Of a stretch of DNA of 64,000 nucleotides, positions 42,528 to 52,057 are shown one piece after another; position 1 is the stretch's first letter; each line of letters starts with the position of its first letter. The notes under the pieces were generated by a model. It was given only the letters and a program-made list of their open reading frames with translations. It searched no databases and was not told the origin of the DNA. Source of the DNA: JAHBXL01 sp964409775 (GTDB lineage Bacteria; Planctomycetota; Phycisphaerae; Phycisphaerales; UBA1924); the NCBI GenBank assembly GCA_964409775.1, contig CAYPEI010000007.1, positions 1 to 64,000 on the forward strand. The letters run 5' to 3'. The translations under genes were made by a program, and so were the position numbers.

Positions 42528-45500
42528 TCAGTTGCCGGTTGTGGCCATCTCCGAGCCGCGGATGACCGCCTCGAACTGCTGGATCGTCGCGATGCCGCGG
42601 GGCCGGACAGGGGCGAGCAGCACGTTCTTGGAGAGGGCCAGTTCGCGGGGGGTGAGGCCCAGGTACTCCAGGCGGGCGATGAAGTCCGCGAGTTGCTCGA
42701 CGTACTCGCGGCTGACGGTCTCGTCGGCGGAGGTGTCGAGGTATGCGCGGAAGCGGGCGGCGTCGATGCTGGTGGTGCCCGGGTTGGTCGCGAGGTAGCG
42801 GCGGACGGACTGATAGAGCGATTCCTGAATCTCGGATGCGCGAGAGACCCGACGGACCTTGCCGTTGTCGTCGAGCACGGGCAGCCCGCTCTCGTCGACC
42901 AGGTCGCGGTTGAAGGTGCGGTCGTAGTCCTTGAGGAGCGAGGTGACCTCCGGGCCGGGGAGTCGGTTGACGGCGGTCGAGTAGGTGACCTGGCCGTCGC
43001 TGGCGGCGGGGTAGTCGTTGTAGAGGCCCCAGCCGACCAGGAGCGAGAGCAGTTCGGGCAGATCGAGCGTGCGCGGGATGATGCCGAGTTGGCGCAACTC
43101 CTCGATCAGGGCCTGGCCGACAACCGGGTCCTCGCCGACGTCGCTGAAGCGGGTTTCGCGCGGGATGGCACCGGCGAGCGCATCGGAGACGTTGGTGTTG
43201 GTCGGACCCTCGGCGCGAAGGTCAAGGGTGATGATGTTGTTGTTCACCGTGCGGTTGATCAGCGAGGGCTGGATGGCGCCGAACGACTGGAAGATGAACG
43301 AGGAGAGATTGCCGGTGCCGTCGCCGGTGCCGTCGGGCGTGGAGAAGGCGACGCGGCCGGACCCGTTGACGGTGGGCACGACGGAGAAACTGATCAGACC
43401 GCCGGACACGAAGTCGAGCCCGAGGTCCTGGCCAATGGTGCCGTCGGGCGCGAGCAGCGCCCCCGCCGGGCGGCTGTTGACGGCGATGCTGGGGGCATTG
43501 ACCGTGAGATTCCCCAGCGCGGTGATGTCGCCCAGGACCGCCGAGCCGGCGTTGATGGTCAGATTGCCGCCAACGGTGAGTTTCTCGTTCTGGCCCATCC
43601 GGAACTCGCCGGTGGTGTTGAAAGCCACGGAGAAGGGCGTGGAGGGATTGGTGACGATGGCGCCGGAGGAGTTCCGCGGGCGGGCGATGATGGTGGCGAT
43701 GCGGGGCACGTTGACACGACCATCGACGCCGTCCGTCACGTCGTAGTTGAAGTAGATGTTCGCCAGCGGGTTGGAAGCGCCGACGTTGTTGGCGAAACTC
43801 ACGATGGGGAGCGTGTTGTCGGCGGGGAGGTTGTTGTTGAGCCAGCGGAGCGAGAGGGTGGGCGAGACTCCCGCGCCCGCATCGAGCGTGTTGTTGAAGA
43901 AGATGCCGGTGCCGCCGGTGTCGGTAAGGGTGACCGACGGCGCGGTGATCCGGACCGCGTCGTTGAACGTCATGGTGCCGCCGGAGGTCGTGATGTTGGC
44001 GCCGATGCGGGTGACGCCGTCGGCGTTGGTGGTGAGGGCGGCGAGCGGGAAGTTCCCGCCTCCGACCGCACGCTCAAAGAGCGTCACGCCGGCGCCGTTG
44101 GTGTTGACCGTGAGCGAGCGAGCGGTGCTGGTGCGGGAGCGGACGGTGCCGCGGAACCGGACGTTGTTGCCCGAGACCACGGCGTTCTGGCCGATGCGGA
44201 CGTTGCCGTTGAAGTTCAGGTCGTGCGTGCCGGCGCCGACATCGTCGTTGAGGACGACGGCGTCGACCCCGTCCGCGGCGGAGTCGGCGTTGGGGTTGAA
44301 GACCAGATCGCCGAGAGTCGTGGTGACCTGGGCGTTCACGAGGATGCCGTTGTCGGCGCTCGCGGTGAGCGCACCGAACGTGGAGTTGGTACCGGTGAAC
44401 TCGACCTGGCCGCCGTTGGCGAGCGCTTCGAGCGTGACCCCGGACGCGATGGAGGCAACGTTGGCGGCGGTCACGCCGTTCACGAGAATGCGAGAAGCGC
44501 TGTTGCCGCCGATGAACAGGCCGGTGGCGATGATGCGCTGCAGTTCCGCACCGCTGATGCTCATGTCCTGTCCGGTTGCGGTGCCTACGCCGACCGTGCC
44601 GAGGCTGGAGCGGAGGATGCGGGTCTCGCCCGCGCCAGAGTTCAGCGAGCCCTCGAGCACCAGATCAGACCCGATGATTGTGAGGGCCGAACTGTTGGTG
44701 TTGACGGAGCGGCCCAGCGCGATCGTGGTGACTCCGCCGTTGTTGTCGGTGTCGGAGTTGATGGTGGTGGTGCCGTTCGTGGTGAGATTCGCGGTGATCC
44801 GCACGCCGTTGGCGGCATTCAGAGTAAGGGCCCCGGCGCCTGCCAGCGCGCCCGTGCCCGCCTGGAGGAGGAGTTCGCCCGCGGAAATGACGGTGCGGTT
44901 TGCGGAGAACGTGATGCCGTTGGTTCCGGTGCCGCCGCCGTCGGCGTCGCCGTTGAGCGTCAGGTTGCCGCGATCCGTGGTGAGATTGGCGTTCACCCGG
45001 ATCAGTTGATTGGCCTGGGCGAGCAGGGAGTTGAACGTCGATGCGCCCGAGGAGAAGGTGATCGTGTCGGTGGCGGTGAGGGTGAGCAGCCCGTCGATGC
45101 CGTCGGAGGCGGAGGCCGTGACGCCGGAGACGGTGATGGTGGTCGCGGTGTCCCCGCCGAGCGTGAGCGAGTTGGCGGTGATGCGACCGAGTTCGGCGTT
45201 GCTGATCGTCAGGTCGCCCGTCGCGGTGCCGAGGCCGATCGTGCCGTTCTCGGCCCGGCGGATGGTGAGGTTGCCGTTGGCGACTGCGAACCCGCCCGCG
45301 ATATCGATATCGCCGGTGACGAGTTCGATTCCCGAGAGGAGATTCGCGGTGTGGGACGAGGTCACCCCGTCGACGGTCGTGATCGAGATGTTCCGCCGGC
45401 CGAGGTGGAGGCGCTCGGCGGTGATCCGGGAGAGTTCGTCGCCGGTCAACTGCATGTCGCCCGCACCCGAGCCGAGCCCGAGCGTGCCGAGCGTGGATCG

Positions 45501-48500
45501 ATCGATGCTGACATCGCCGGTGCCCGAGTTGATGTGGCCGTCGATCTGGAGATCGGCCGCGGAGATGAAGATCTCGTTGTTGTTGGAGTTGATCGTGGCG
45601 CCGGTCAGCACGATCAACGAGCCGGCGCCGTTGTTGTCGAGGTCGGCCTCGATGCGGATCTCGCCGGATTGGCTGGTGAGGTTGCCGCCGACGGTGACAC
45701 CGTCGTTGCTCTCGATGCGGATCGAGTTGCCGGTAACGGCCCCGCTGAGCGTCATGGCTCCGCCCGCGAAGAGGCCGACGGCGCCGGGTGCGGTGAGGTC
45801 GCTGTTGATGAACAGGTCCTGGTTGGCGTCGATGGTCGCAGCGCCCGCGGCCTCGATGCCGCCGTGGGCGGCGGAGAGCGTGATGCTGCCGCCGGTCGGC
45901 GTGGTGGCGATGACGACGCCGAGCGCGATGTGCAGCCCGTCGTCGGAATCGGCGGTGTTGTCCGCGTCGGCGTTGAGCGACATGTCACCGGTGTCGACGC
46001 GCAGGTCGGCGTTGACATCGATGCCGTCATCAGCCTCAACGGTCAGGGCGTTGAACGTGGATCCTGTGCCTGAGAAGACGACCCGTGCACCGTTGCCGGT
46101 GGCGTCGAGCACGACCAGGCCGGCGTTCTGCGTCTGAGCGTCCGTCAGACCATCGACGGTAATGAGTGTCGCATCCGGACCGCCGACGGTGAGTTGGGCG
46201 GCGCTGATGCGCTCGAACTCGGTGCCGCTGATGGTGAGATCGCCCGATGCCAAGCCGAGGCCGATGGTCCCCGCGCCCTTGCGGGCGATGGCCGTGGTGC
46301 CCATGCCGCTGTCGATCCGGCCGAGCAGGTCAAGGTCGCCGACGGTGAGCGAGATGGGATTGTCGGCCGAACTGATGACGTGCGTCGTACCGACCAGAAG
46401 CGTGCCGCCCGCGATGATGCTGACGCCGGCCGCGCCGGTCGCGGCGAGGTCGGTGTTCAGGGTGACGTTGTTGATTGCCTCGAGTTGGAAGGAATCGGCC
46501 ACGAGCGAGCCGCTGGCGGTGATGTTGCCGCCCGAGTTGATGATGGCGGCCATGCCTGCGGCGACCGTCGAGCCGTTGGTCAGCGACACGCTGCCGCCGT
46601 CGAACGGACCGCCGCTGGTGGCGTCGTCAAAGTCGGCGTGGAGCGTCACGTTGGCATTGGTCGAGCGGACCGATGCGCCGTTGTTCACGGTGATGTCGTT
46701 GTCTGCACGCAGCGTCACATCGCCATCCACCGCGGCGACATTGGCGTTGACGATCAGGTTGCCGTTGTTGCCGCCGCCTGCCGTGAGCGTGATGTTCCCC
46801 GTGCCGCTGGCATTCACATCGAAGTTCACCGTCAGGCCGCCGTCGGCCGAGATATCGATGTCCTCGCCCGCGGCGACGGTGACGCCGCTAGTCGTATCGA
46901 TCATGCCGATACGGAGGTTGCCGGTGTTGCGAACGGTCAGCGATCCGGCGGAGAGATCCGCGGCGATCCGTCCGACCGCCGTATCGATGTCGACGTCGCC
47001 CGCGGCCTCGATCAGCACCGAGCCGTTGAGCCCGCCGATGGTGAGGTCGACGCCGGGGTTGCTGCCGTCGATGCCGCCGCCGACCGCGATCAGGTGCGCC
47101 GTCGAAGCGGTGGGCAGCGTAATGCCGTTGGTGAACGTGAAACGATCACCCCAGAGGGTGAGACGATTGAACGTGCCCGCCGAGAGGTCGATGGGCCCGT
47201 CGTCGCCGATCGTGAACGCCCCGGCATTCGGCTGACCGATCTGGATGCCGGCATTGGTGCGGAGGAACGCGAGTTCGGCTTCCGAGAGCGAGGCACCCGT
47301 TCCCGAGCCGCCGAGGAAGAAGTCCGTGCCTGCGGTGAGGTTGGCGATCGAGATGCTCGCATCGCCTCGGGTGGTGCCGGTGATTGCGAAATCGTCGGCC
47401 GTGAGGGCGAGATCGCCGGTCGTGGTCGCCGAGGCGATCGGCAGGACTCCCGCGGCGACGATGTTGAGATTCCCGTCACCTGTGGCCGAGTTGTCGCCGG
47501 TCCGGGAGTTGAGCGTAACGCCGCCGCCGAACGAGTTCGATGTGTTGGTGAGGTCGACTTCGCCGCCGGTACCGTTCCGTGCGGTGAAACTCGAAGTACC
47601 GGTGATCGCGATTGCGTCGGTCTGGGTGATGTTCCCGCCGGTCGCGAGGGCGGTGAGCATCCCGCCGATGGTGGACTTCCCGAGAGCAACTCCGCCCGCC
47701 TGGGTGGTGATCGATGCATCGTTCGTGATGTTGAGGCCGGTCGCTCCGAGACCCTGGTACGAACCGCCCGCAACGACAGTGAGGGCATCCGCCGCAACAG
47801 CGCCGAGCGTGACGTTGCCGTTGACCTGAACGTCGACGAGCCCTGTCCCGGCGGTGATGGTCGACGCGGCGTCGGCAGCGAATCCCTCGCCGCGGACCGT
47901 CAGGTTGCCCCCGAGGGTGTCGATCGTGACACCCGAGGCGATGGAGACGGAGCCCGATGCGGGGTTCAGATCGTCGTTGCCGTTTGTCGCGTCGTTGGCG
48001 CGGAGTTCGACCGCGAGTGCGCCGGCGGTCGAGGCGATCCCCGCATTGACGGCGACGTCGTTGGCCGCGCGGAGGATGAGCGTGGCAGCGCCGCCCGCGG
48101 TCTTGTTGATCGCCGAGGCGACGGTGATGTTGCCGTCCTGGGTTCCGGTGTTGCCGGTGATGATCTGGACGTTTGTGCCGCCCTCAAGGGCCATGACGAT
48201 GTCGGCGACATCGACGACGGCATCATCGGCGTTGGGCGTGAAGGTATCGGGGTTCCCGGCATCGAACGTGCCGCCGGTGGTCGCCACGGCGTCGATGGTG
48301 ACATTTCGCGGGTCGAGAAGCCAGGTTCCGTTCGCACCGGTGCCGGACTTGGAGGCCGCGCTCACGCGCCCGCCGCGGATGTCGAGCGTGTCCTTGCCCG
48401 AGGTCTCGACGAGGCCGCCGCTGCCGGACTTGGAGCCGCCGTCGGCGGACGCCTTGCCGTAGAAGCCGGTGTGGCCGTCGGCCCAAACCACGACTTCGCC

Positions 48501-49604
48501 GCCGCGGCCGGACCGGACCGCGTCCGCGCTGATCTCGGTGCCGCTGGAGACAAGGGTGGTTTCGGCGGTTCTGAGATCGCCTCGGCCCTGCAGGTCGCCG
48601 CCGATGTGGACAGTGCCGCCGCCGATGGTGCCGGACGCATCGATCTTCGCGTCGTTGAGCAGGACTTTCTGGCCGGTGATCTCGACCGTGCCGCCCCGGT
48701 TGCTGTTCTCGCCGGCGGTGTTCCGGGCGTCGATGGTGCCGCCCACGACGACCGTGGCATTGCCCCGGCCCTCGATGGTGGTCTGGCGGGCCTGAACAGT
48801 GCCGGTGTTGTTGATGGCAAGGGAGTAAATGTCGCCGGCCACCATCAGCGCGCGGCCGCGACCGGCGGAGACGGTTCCGGAGTTCTCGATTCCGGTGCCC
48901 TTGGTCTGCGGGCTTTGCGGCTGGGCGAGCCCATCCACCTTGATGGAGATATTGGAGCCACGCTGCTGAAGGACCACCTCACCGCTGTCGCCGCTCGAGA
49001 CCATGGCGACAAGGCCGTTGTCGGAGGTGATGACGCCGCGATTGGCGATCTCGCGGCCGATCAGGGCGGCGACGCTGTCCGGGTTGGTGGCGCTGATCGA
49101 ACCCTGGTTCACGACCGCGCCGGAGACCCCGGTGAAGCGATTCACGTTGTTGATGAAATCACGGTTGGAGATGTTGCCGGCCGCGGCATAGAGGCCGCCG
49201 ACATCCACGACCGCGCCGTTGCCGAAGGTAATGCCGGCGGGATTGACGAAGTAGACGTTGCCATTGGCACGGACGGTGCCGTTGATGACCGTCGGGGCCT
49301 CCCCGGAGATCCGGTTGAGGACCCTGGCGTCGCGCGAGGGCTGGATGAACCGGACAGTCTCGTTGGAGTTGAGGTTGAAGGAGTTGTAGTTGATGATCGC
49401 GCCATCGGAGGCGCGGACCCTGGTGAGGTTGCCGTTCTGGGTGACCTTCGCGTTGCCGCGGACGACCTTGGCCCCCTCGGGCCCAGCGAGGGCGGGCCCG
49501 GCAAAGATGGCCGCGACGCCTGCGCCGATGAATGCGAAGCGTCCGAGCGAAAGGCCGATGACACCGCCACGTTGAACCGGGCGCGCGTTGGCTGAGGTGA
49601 ACAT
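42528..49604 (-). CDS. FhaB-like two-partner secretion adhesin
   Basis: A 2358-aa exported beta-helical adhesin. A signal region (GVIGLSLGRFAFIGAGVAAIFAGPALA) is followed by the TPS domain at about residues 40-140, including NYNSFNLNSNETVRFIQPS and NGNVYFVNPAGITFGNG, the filamentous-haemagglutinin signature recognised by the transporter. Long beta-helix repeats (GNLTI..., ITANSLTLGG...) fill most of the protein. Four imperfect ~60-residue repeats occur at roughly 44460-46325. The last ~200 residues change character to helical (SLYQSVRRYLATNPGT, SREYVEQLADFIARLEYLGL) and match nothing I recognise. AGGAG lies 6 nt before the start. The transporter gene lies upstream. Confidence 0.9.
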   Translation of the reverse strand: MFTSANARPVQRGGVIGLSLGRFAFIGAGVAAIFAGPALAGPEGAKVVRGNAKVTQNGNLTRVRASDGAIINYNSFNLNSNETVRFIQPSRDARVLNRISGEAPTVINGTVRANGNVYFVNPAGITFGNGAVVDVGGLYAAAGNISNRDFINNVNRFTGVSGAVVNQGSISATNPDSVAALIGREIANRGVITSDNGLVAMVSSGDSGEVVLQQRGSNISIKVDGLAQPQSPQTKGTGIENSGTVSAGRGRALMVAGDIYSLAINNTGTVQARQTTIEGRGNATVVVGGTIDARNTAGENSNRGGTVEITGQKVLLNDAKIDASGTIGGGTVHIGGDLQGRGDLRTAETTLVSSGTEISADAVRSGRGGEVVVWADGHTGFYGKASADGGSKSGSGGLVETSGKDTLDIRGGRVSAASKSGTGANGTWLLDPRNVTIDAVATTGGTFDAGNPDTFTPNADDAVVDVADIVMALEGGTNVQIITGNTGTQDGNITVASAINKTAGGAATLILRAANDVAVNAGIASTAGALAVELRANDATNGNDDLNPASGSVSIASGVTIDTLGGNLTVRGEGFAADAASTITAGTGLVDVQVNGNVTLGAVAADALTVVAGGSYQGLGATGLNITNDASITTQAGGVALGKSTIGGMLTALATGGNITQTDAIAITGTSSFTARNGTGGEVDLTNTSNSFGGGVTLNSRTGDNSATGDGNLNIVAAGVLPIASATTTGDLALTADDFAITGTTRGDASISIANLTAGTDFFLGGSGTGASLSEAELAFLRTNAGIQIGQPNAGAFTIGDDGPIDLSAGTFNRLTLWGDRFTFTNGITLPTASTAHLIAVGGGIDGSNPGVDLTIGGLNGSVLIEAAGDVDIDTAVGRIAADLSAGSLTVRNTGNLRIGMIDTTSGVTVAAGEDIDISADGGLTVNFDVNASGTGNITLTAGGGNNGNLIVNANVAAVDGDVTLRADNDITVNNGASVRSTNANVTLHADFDDATSGGPFDGGSVSLTNGSTVAAGMAAIINSGGNITASGSLVADSFQLEAINNVTLNTDLAATGAAGVSIIAGGTLLVGTTHVISSADNPISLTVGDLDLLGRIDSGMGTTAIARKGAGTIGLGLASGDLTISGTEFERISAAQLTVGGPDATLITVDGLTDAQTQNAGLVVLDATGNGARVVFSGTGSTFNALTVEADDGIDVNADLRVDTGDMSLNADADNTADSDDGLHIALGVVIATTPTGGSITLSAAHGGIEAAGAATIDANQDLFINSDLTAPGAVGLFAGGAMTLSGAVTGNSIRIESNDGVTVGGNLTSQSGEIRIEADLDNNGAGSLIVLTGATINSNNNEIFISAADLQIDGHINSGTGDVSIDRSTLGTLGLGSGAGDMQLTGDELSRITAERLHLGRRNISITTVDGVTSSHTANLLSGIELVTGDIDIAGGFAVANGNLTIRRAENGTIGLGTATGDLTISNAELGRITANSLTLGGDTATTITVSGVTASASDGIDGLLTLTATDTITFSSGASTFNSLLAQANQLIRVNANLTTDRGNLTLNGDADGGGTGTNGITFSANRTVISAGELLLQAGTGALAGAGALTLNAANGVRITANLTTNGTTTINSDTDNNGGVTTIALGRSVNTNSSALTIIGSDLVLEGSLNSGAGETRILRSSLGTVGVGTATGQDMSISGAELQRIIATGLFIGGNSASRILVNGVTAANVASIASGVTLEALANGGQVEFTGTNSTFGALTASADNGILVNAQVTTTLGDLVFNPNADSAADGVDAVVLNDDVGAGTHDLNFNGNVRIGQNAVVSGNNVRFRGTVRSRTSTARSLTVNTNGAGVTLFERAVGGGNFPLAALTTNADGVTRIGANITTSGGTMTFNDAVRITAPSVTLTDTGGTGIFFNNTLDAGAGVSPTLSLRWLNNNLPADNTLPIVSFANNVGASNPLANIYFNYDVTDGVDGRVNVPRIATIIARPRNSSGAIVTNPSTPFSVAFNTTGEFRMGQNEKLTVGGNLTINAGSAVLGDITALGNLTVNAPSIAVNSRPAGALLAPDGTIGQDLGLDFVSGGLISFSVVPTVNGSGRVAFSTPDGTGDGTGNLSSFIFQSFGAIQPSLINRTVNNNIITLDLRAEGPTNTNVSDALAGAIPRETRFSDVGEDPVVGQALIEELRQLGIIPRTLDLPELLSLLVGWGLYNDYPAASDGQVTYSTAVNRLPGPEVTSLLKDYDRTFNRDLVDESGLPVLDDNGKVRRVSRASEIQESLYQSVRRYLATNPGTTSIDAARFRAYLDTSADETVSREYVEQLADFIARLEYLGLTPRELALSKNVLLAPVRPRGIATIQQFEAVIRGSEMATTGN
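44460..46325 (-). repeat. four imperfect ~60-residue repeats inside the FhaB-like protein
   Basis: Units share the plan GT[IVL]G[LV]G.A.GD[LM].[IL]....[EL].RI....L..GG......V.G[VL]T; one reads GTIGLGTATGDLTISNAELG and another GTIGLGLASGDLTISGTEFE. They are spaced unevenly through the central beta-helix. Confidence 0.7.
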
Positions 49605-49780
49605 CCGAATCTCCTGGTATGTGCGAAGGCGTGCGAGCGTCCTTGCCTGCGTCCCCTGCCCCCTCTCGCCCCTCCCCGGGGCCGTGTGCCGTGCCCGGGC
49701 CTTGGGTCCTGGCCCGGGGGACGCGGCGCTCGCTTGGGGCTATGCGAGCGCCGCGGCGTGCTGGTTCCGCACGCGGGCGG

Positions 49781-51826
49781 TCAGAACAGGATGGTGCCGA
49801 CGAAGTGAACGCGGTTATCGCCCACTTCGGCCTTGTTCTCGATTGCATCGAGAACGAAGCCCCAGTCGACCCGGAGGGTCAGGTTGCGACGGAACTGGAA
49901 CTCGATGCCGACGCCGGCTCCGATGAGGGTTTCGTCGCTTTCGTAACTCTTGCGGTCGCTGTTGATGGTTCGGCCAATGTCGAAGAAGCCCTTGAGGATC
50001 AGGTCCCAGTCGGCGCGGCCGTAGGGCTGCTGGGGCCGCGAGCGGAACGGCTTGCCCCAGAGTTCGCCGGGGTTGGGGTCGTACGCCAGGGCCTGGGGCA
50101 GGTGGAAGCGGTACTCGGCGCTGGCCACGACGACGGTGTCGCCGGCGACGATGGACTCGTCATAGCCGCGGACGGTGTAGAGACCGCCGACCACCTGCTC
50201 GTAGTTGGGCACGAGGCGCGCGTCGAAGGCGTACTGACCACGGAAACTCAGGGCCACCTCGTGGGCCAGCGTGGGCATGCCGTTGGGGCCTGTGTCCTCC
50301 CACCTTGACCGGGCCAGGAGCGGCTCGAGGTAGAACGAGTGCGAGCAGTCCCACTGCAGCGCGAGCCAACTGTCGTCGGCATCGAGCCTGCCGAGGGAAT
50401 CAAGGTCGTCCTTGTCGGTGTCCGCGACATCGGGCAGGTTGAACTCGAAGCCCACCTGCAGGAACGTCGAGGCGATCTCGGTGCTGCGATCAAAGCGAGC
50501 GCCGATCGACGGGATCAGGAAGTTGTTCCGGCCCTCGATGTCGACCGACTTGTTGTCGACCTTCACGCGCTCATAGCGGGCGCCGACGAACAGGTCGACA
50601 AACGACTCGGCCTTCTGGTAGACGTTGACGGTGGACTCGAAGCCGACGGTCCAGTTCTCGCCGTCGAAGCGCTCGCCGGCAAAGCCGACGTCGGAGGCCT
50701 GGTACTGGCTCCAACTGGCAAACGGCCGCAGCCGCCACCAGTCGCCGACGATCGGGAAGTCGTAGGACCCGACGAACGCGTGGGAGGAGTCGAACCCGGC
50801 GGTGACGTAGTCGAGGCTCAGGATGTCGTCATTGCCGGTGAGTTGATTGTTGATGTACCCGAACCGCTCCCGCCACTCGGAGGTCGACTCGGTGCCGGTG
50901 TTCGAGAGTTGGAAGTACGCCAGCCAGGGCTTGTTCTCGGTGACGAGGAAGTCCAGCGCGATGGTGCCCGCCTCGGCGCCCGCGGACACCGCGAGGTCGA
51001 CACGTCGACCGGGGTGACGGTTCAGCCGGAAGACGTACTGGTCGAGCAGGTCCTTGCGGAGCAGGTCTCGCCGTTCCTGATCATCCGGCGAATACGGAGC
51101 GACGGGGGCGTTCTGCCGGATCTTCGCGTGGGCGGGGTTGTTGATGCGCTGCTCATACGGGATGCGATCGCCGTTGGCGAGCGTGCGGATCTCGGAGACA
51201 AGGCCCGTGCGAACGACCAGCGTGAGGGAGGTCTGCCCGGGGCGGCGGAGGTCCTTGCCCCAGTCGGGGTCGCCCTCCTCCGGTGGAGCAAACTCCTTCT
51301 CGGATGGGGACACGGTGACGCCGATGATGCCGAAGGCATTCACCTCGTCCACGATGGCCTTCGCGACCGTGGCGAGCGCGCGGGACGTGTACTTGGCCGC
51401 GGGCATGAGGGGGATGTCGACGAGCGGGATCGTGACGATCTCGACTCCCGGGCCGGGCGCAACATAGCCGTCTTCGGTTCGTCCGAGCGTGACTGTGGCC
51501 TGGAGCAGATCCTCCACGGCGGGATAGCCGGGGTGGGGACGCTGGAACTCGATCAGGAACACACCGACCGTATATGACGGCTTCTCGGTGTCGCCTGCGG
51601 CGGCCTCGCCTGCGGGCGGCACAGGTGCGCCGACCTCGCCGGGCTTGGCCACCTGCGGCTGGCCGGGGAGCGGCTCGCCGGGCGACTGGCCGGGCTGCTG
51701 CTGAGCGAATATGGGCGCAGCGAGCGTGAGCGCGGCACCGGCCGCGATGATCATCGCGCGCGGCGCAGCACAGTTGCTGTGACGACGTGTGGGAACGAAC
51801 TTTGAACGCCCGGACTGTTCGAGCAT
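49781..51826 (-). CDS. ShlB/FhaC-like two-partner secretion transporter
   Basis: A 681-aa outer-membrane transporter for the adjacent FhaB-like protein. ATG 51826 is chosen because AGGAGG lies 5-6 nt before it and a signal peptide follows (MIIAAGAALTLAAPIFAQ); the open frame continues upstream. A Pro/Gly/Gln-rich linker comes next, then a region that fits POTRA domains (EVNAFGIIGVTVSPSEKEF), then a barrel with many aromatic strands. GYDESIVAGDTVVVASAEYRF matches the conserved VRGY...G.....EYR barrel motif (GLYTVRGYDES precedes it). It ends VHFVGTILF, with a terminal aromatic. Confidence 0.85.
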   Translation of the reverse strand: MLEQSGRSKFVPTRRHSNCAAPRAMIIAAGAALTLAAPIFAQQQPGQSPGEPLPGQPQVAKPGEVGAPVPPAGEAAAGDTEKPSYTVGVFLIEFQRPHPGYPAVEDLLQATVTLGRTEDGYVAPGPGVEIVTIPLVDIPLMPAAKYTSRALATVAKAIVDEVNAFGIIGVTVSPSEKEFAPPEEGDPDWGKDLRRPGQTSLTLVVRTGLVSEIRTLANGDRIPYEQRINNPAHAKIRQNAPVAPYSPDDQERRDLLRKDLLDQYVFRLNRHPGRRVDLAVSAGAEAGTIALDFLVTENKPWLAYFQLSNTGTESTSEWRERFGYINNQLTGNDDILSLDYVTAGFDSSHAFVGSYDFPIVGDWWRLRPFASWSQYQASDVGFAGERFDGENWTVGFESTVNVYQKAESFVDLFVGARYERVKVDNKSVDIEGRNNFLIPSIGARFDRSTEIASTFLQVGFEFNLPDVADTDKDDLDSLGRLDADDSWLALQWDCSHSFYLEPLLARSRWEDTGPNGMPTLAHEVALSFRGQYAFDARLVPNYEQVVGGLYTVRGYDESIVAGDTVVVASAEYRFHLPQALAYDPNPGELWGKPFRSRPQQPYGRADWDLILKGFFDIGRTINSDRKSYESDETLIGAGVGIEFQFRRNLTLRVDWGFVLDAIENKAEVGDNRVHFVGTILF

Positions 51827-52057
51827 GCCGCCTCCTGCTTGGGGGCCCGAGAACCACGGACCCAGCACGCCTGGCTCGTTCGCAACGAGGCCGTCATGGC
51901 CCCCGGCGCGCTGAAACTCCATCTTCTGCGGGGCACACCGTACCGGGGGGCTTTCCACCCCGTCAAGTCGCCCCCCCAACTTCATTGATTGTGGACGCCT
52001 GCTGTCGGCACCGGATCACCCCGCCCACCCCCCGCTCTCCGCATTCCACACTCGGGC

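Noticed and set aside
44460..46325. Regular repeats as a possible CRISPR array
   Set aside because: They lie inside a coding frame, are long and diverged, and have no short identical repeats with unique spacers.
42693..49595. Two very long plus-strand open frames (over 1100 codons each) opposite the FhaB-like gene
   Set aside because: They mirror the Gly/Asp/Thr-rich repeat codons of the adhesin, give low-complexity Asp/Gly/Arg/Val proteins and lack ribosome sites; the minus-strand protein has clear TPS features.
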